Positions 4,206 through 5,789 of a stretch of 5,789 bases of DNA are shown piece by piece (the first letter of the stretch is position 1; the number at the start of each line of letters is the position of its first letter). A program made the translations under genes and the position numbers. The DNA comes from DASPKW01 sp038244055 (GTDB taxonomy: Bacteria; Planctomycetota; Phycisphaerae; Tepidisphaerales; Tepidisphaeraceae). Location: NCBI GenBank assembly GCA_038244055.1, contig JBBRTW010000455.1, positions 1 to 5,789 on the forward strand. The letters are read 5' to 3'. Under the pieces are notes generated by a model. That model worked only from the letters and a program-made list of their open reading frames with translations. It did not search any database and was not told the origin of the DNA.

Positions 4206-5789
4206 CTACCCCCCCACCCTCCACTCCATCACCCCTCCCGAATACTTCTCCTTCAACTTCACCACCATCCTCAACCCCGTCGTCGTCACCGCCTTGAACG
4301 CAACCTTATTAAACCCATTCCCCTTCACCCCAAATTCCCCGGCCGGCTCCACCGGCTTCCACTCCTGCCCATCGCGGTACTCCAGTTTCCACGACTCGGG
4401 CAGCCTGCACCCGGCCGAATCCTGGAACCAGTAGACCTCCACCGATCCCACCTTCATCGGCTTGTCCCATTCGTAGGCCGCCCATTCGCTCGTGCCGACC
4501 TTCGGCCACCACGTCATCCTTGGGATCGAATGGTCATCCGAACTGGCCGGCTCGATCTGATCGTGCAATGCCTCGACCGTATCGCGATCGTAGCAATGCG
4601 AGGCAGATGCCTTGGCCAGACCCGGCAGTGTCGGCGCGGGCGTCGCCAGGGCGACGGCAGGGTCCTCCGCGAGCCACACCTGCATTTCCCCGGCCGCCCG
4701 ATGATCCCACGCATAATACGGAACCAACATCACCGGAACTTCCGTGCTGGCCACTTCAACTTTTTCAGCCTGCGCCGGCTGCACCAGATTCCCATCGCCG
4801 GCCTTGGGCGCTTTGCGGGCATGAGATAATCCCGTGCTCGTCAATACCATCACCCCGCCCAATAGATCCTTTCGAAACTCGCTCTTAACCTCCGCCGATT
4901 TTGGCAGCGAGAGGTCATACGTACGCTTGCCCGGCTGATCCACCGCCTCCGCGCAGTACACAACCGGCCCGCGCTGCAGCGCCACCCGGCCGGCATCGGC
5001 CTTCACATTTCCATCCGCGTACACGCGCTTAACCGGCATCGGCATCTCCAACGTCACCGCCGAAGCCTGCTGGCCCCAGCGCCCGGAAACGCGCTGATAC
5101 CCGCGATCATTGCCTGCGATCGGTGTTGCCGCGGTCGGCGCGCCCACGGTGACGACCGCCTTCTCCCCCTCGCACCAGCCGGGGATGCGCAGCCGAAGGT
5201 CAAAATCCATCGGCCGGTCGGCCGTCACGGTTAAATCAACGCGCCCCTCCCACGGATAATTCGTCTTCTGCGCGATCGTCACTTTGGCTCCCTTGAAATC
5301 GATCGTCGCCGATCCCGTGGCGTACAGGTTCACATAAATCCCGCCATCATCGGTTGCATACGCCAGGCCCGGAATCGACGGCAAGAACCTCACTACATTG
5401 CTCGGGCAGCAGGCCGTTCCGAACCACTCCTGCCGGTGATGTTTCCCCCGGCTGGCCAGCGGGTTCACATAGAAAAACCGGTCCCCGCTCATCGACACGC
5501 CCGAGAGCATTCCGTTGTAAATCACCTTCTCCACCACATCGAAATACTTCGCATCCCCACGCAGAAGATTCATCCGGCTGTTCCACAGGGCATTGCCGAT
5601 GGCGGCGCAGGTTTCGCAGTAGGCCGATTCATTGGGGAGCTCATAATCATCGCCGAAGGCCTCGCCGGCATGCCGCGCGCCGACGCCGCCGGTGATGTAC
5701 ATTTTCCGCCCGGCCGTGTTTTCCCAGAGCCGGTCCAGCGGCGCGAGATATTTCGGATCGCCGGTCGCGGCCGCCACATCGGCCGCCCC
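4206..5789 (-). CDS. Glycoside hydrolase family 127 (DUF1680) beta-L-arabinofuranosidase with C-terminal discoidin-like domain, N-terminus cut by window edge
   Basis: The frame enters from the right edge and ends at TAG (4208-4206); 527 residues are visible. GH127 enzymes remove beta-L-arabinofuranose from plant glycans and glycoproteins using a zinc-bound cysteine nucleophile. Numbering from the first complete codon: GEAFGDDYELPNE (42-54) carries Glu43, equivalent to acid/base Glu322 of the Bifidobacterium enzyme HypBA1; CETC (58-61) gives zinc ligands Glu59 and Cys61; TACCPSNVVRF (125-135) gives nucleophile Cys127 and ligand Cys128. Glu43-to-Glu59 spacing equals that of HypBA1. Beta-sandwich signatures follow (GIYVNLYATG, LRLRIPGWC, GRVALQRGPVVYCAEA). 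About residues 395-527 (from ASHCYDRDTVEALHD to the end, with YWFQD and ESWKLEYRDG) resemble an F5/8 type C or CBM32-like domain that may bind sugar. The missing start should hold the first part of the (alpha/alpha)6 barrel and possibly a signal peptide. The catalytic set looks intact; the exact substrate is inferred from family. Confidence 0.92.
   Translation of the reverse strand, partial: GAADVAAATGDPKYLAPLDRLWENTAGRKMYITGGVGARHAGEAFGDDYELPNESAYCETCAAIGNALWNSRMNLLRGDAKYFDVVEKVIYNGMLSGVSMSGDRFFYVNPLASRGKHHRQEWFGTACCPSNVVRFLPSIPGLAYATDDGGIYVNLYATGSATIDFKGAKVTIAQKTNYPWEGRVDLTVTADRPMDFDLRLRIPGWCEGEKAVVTVGAPTAATPIAGNDRGYQRVSGRWGQQASAVTLEMPMPVKRVYADGNVKADAGRVALQRGPVVYCAEAVDQPGKRTYDLSLPKSAEVKSEFRKDLLGGVMVLTSTGLSHARKAPKAGDGNLVQPAQAEKVEVASTEVPVMLVPYYAWDHRAAGEMQVWLAEDPAVALATPAPTLPGLAKASASHCYDRDTVEALHDQIEPASSDDHSIPRMTWWPKVGTSEWAAYEWDKPMKVGSVEVYWFQDSAGCRLPESWKLEYRDGQEWKPVEPAGEFGVKGNGFNKVAFKAVTTTGLRMVVKLKEKYSGGVMEWRVGG

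Noticed and set aside
4104..4829. Plus-strand frame antisense to the GH127 tail
   Set aside because: His-, Pro- and Arg-rich shadow of a gene with intact catalytic motifs on the other strand.

Overview
The window looks like part of a high-GC chromosome from an environmental heterotroph. Planctomycetota is the best guess, with Verrucomicrobiota or a relative as the alternative. This rests on the kind of genes present (a GH127 arabinofuranosidase with a discoidin-like tail, and an alkaline-phosphatase-superfamily protein of the type I know from planctomycetes and ebo clusters) and on weak or absent Shine-Dalgarno sites before most genes. It is an inference; there is no rRNA or other marker gene.

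Layout. (1) From the left edge to 1408, minus strand: a nearly complete phosphodiesterase / nucleotide-pyrophosphatase-like protein that runs off the left edge. (2) 1409-1711: a divergent intergenic region with a large near-perfect palindrome (core 1464-1528). (3) 1712-3833, plus strand: a cassette of visibly lower GC. It holds a DUF4238-type protein (1712-2602), a 63-residue zinc-ribbon protein (2657-2848) and, overlapping it by 14 bases, a gene beginning at 2835 behind the best ribosome binding site in the window. This last gene stops at a TAA (3279-3281), but the same frame then stays open to 3833 and encodes what looks like the missing C-terminal part of the same family. I read it as one gene split by a nonsense codon. 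Its linker contains two in-frame 99-bp tandem units. (4) 3834-4205: no gene, but a second hairpin of the same repeat family (4021-4086), in inverted orientation relative to the first, and a GC-rich hairpin. (5) 4206 to the right edge, minus strand: the C-terminal part of a GH127 (DUF1680) beta-L-arabinofuranosidase with its catalytic and zinc-binding residues, cut off at the right edge.

How it fits together. The two flanking minus-strand genes look like ordinary chromosomal genes. The plus-strand cassette between them differs in composition and is bracketed by inverted copies of an interspersed palindromic repeat, which suggests an acquired or variable locus. Its three genes are close together and co-directional, but no biochemical role can be assigned to them from sequence alone. 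The most unusual features are the split gene with its expanded linker, the paired palindromes, and the altered metal-site residues of the phosphodiesterase-like protein.
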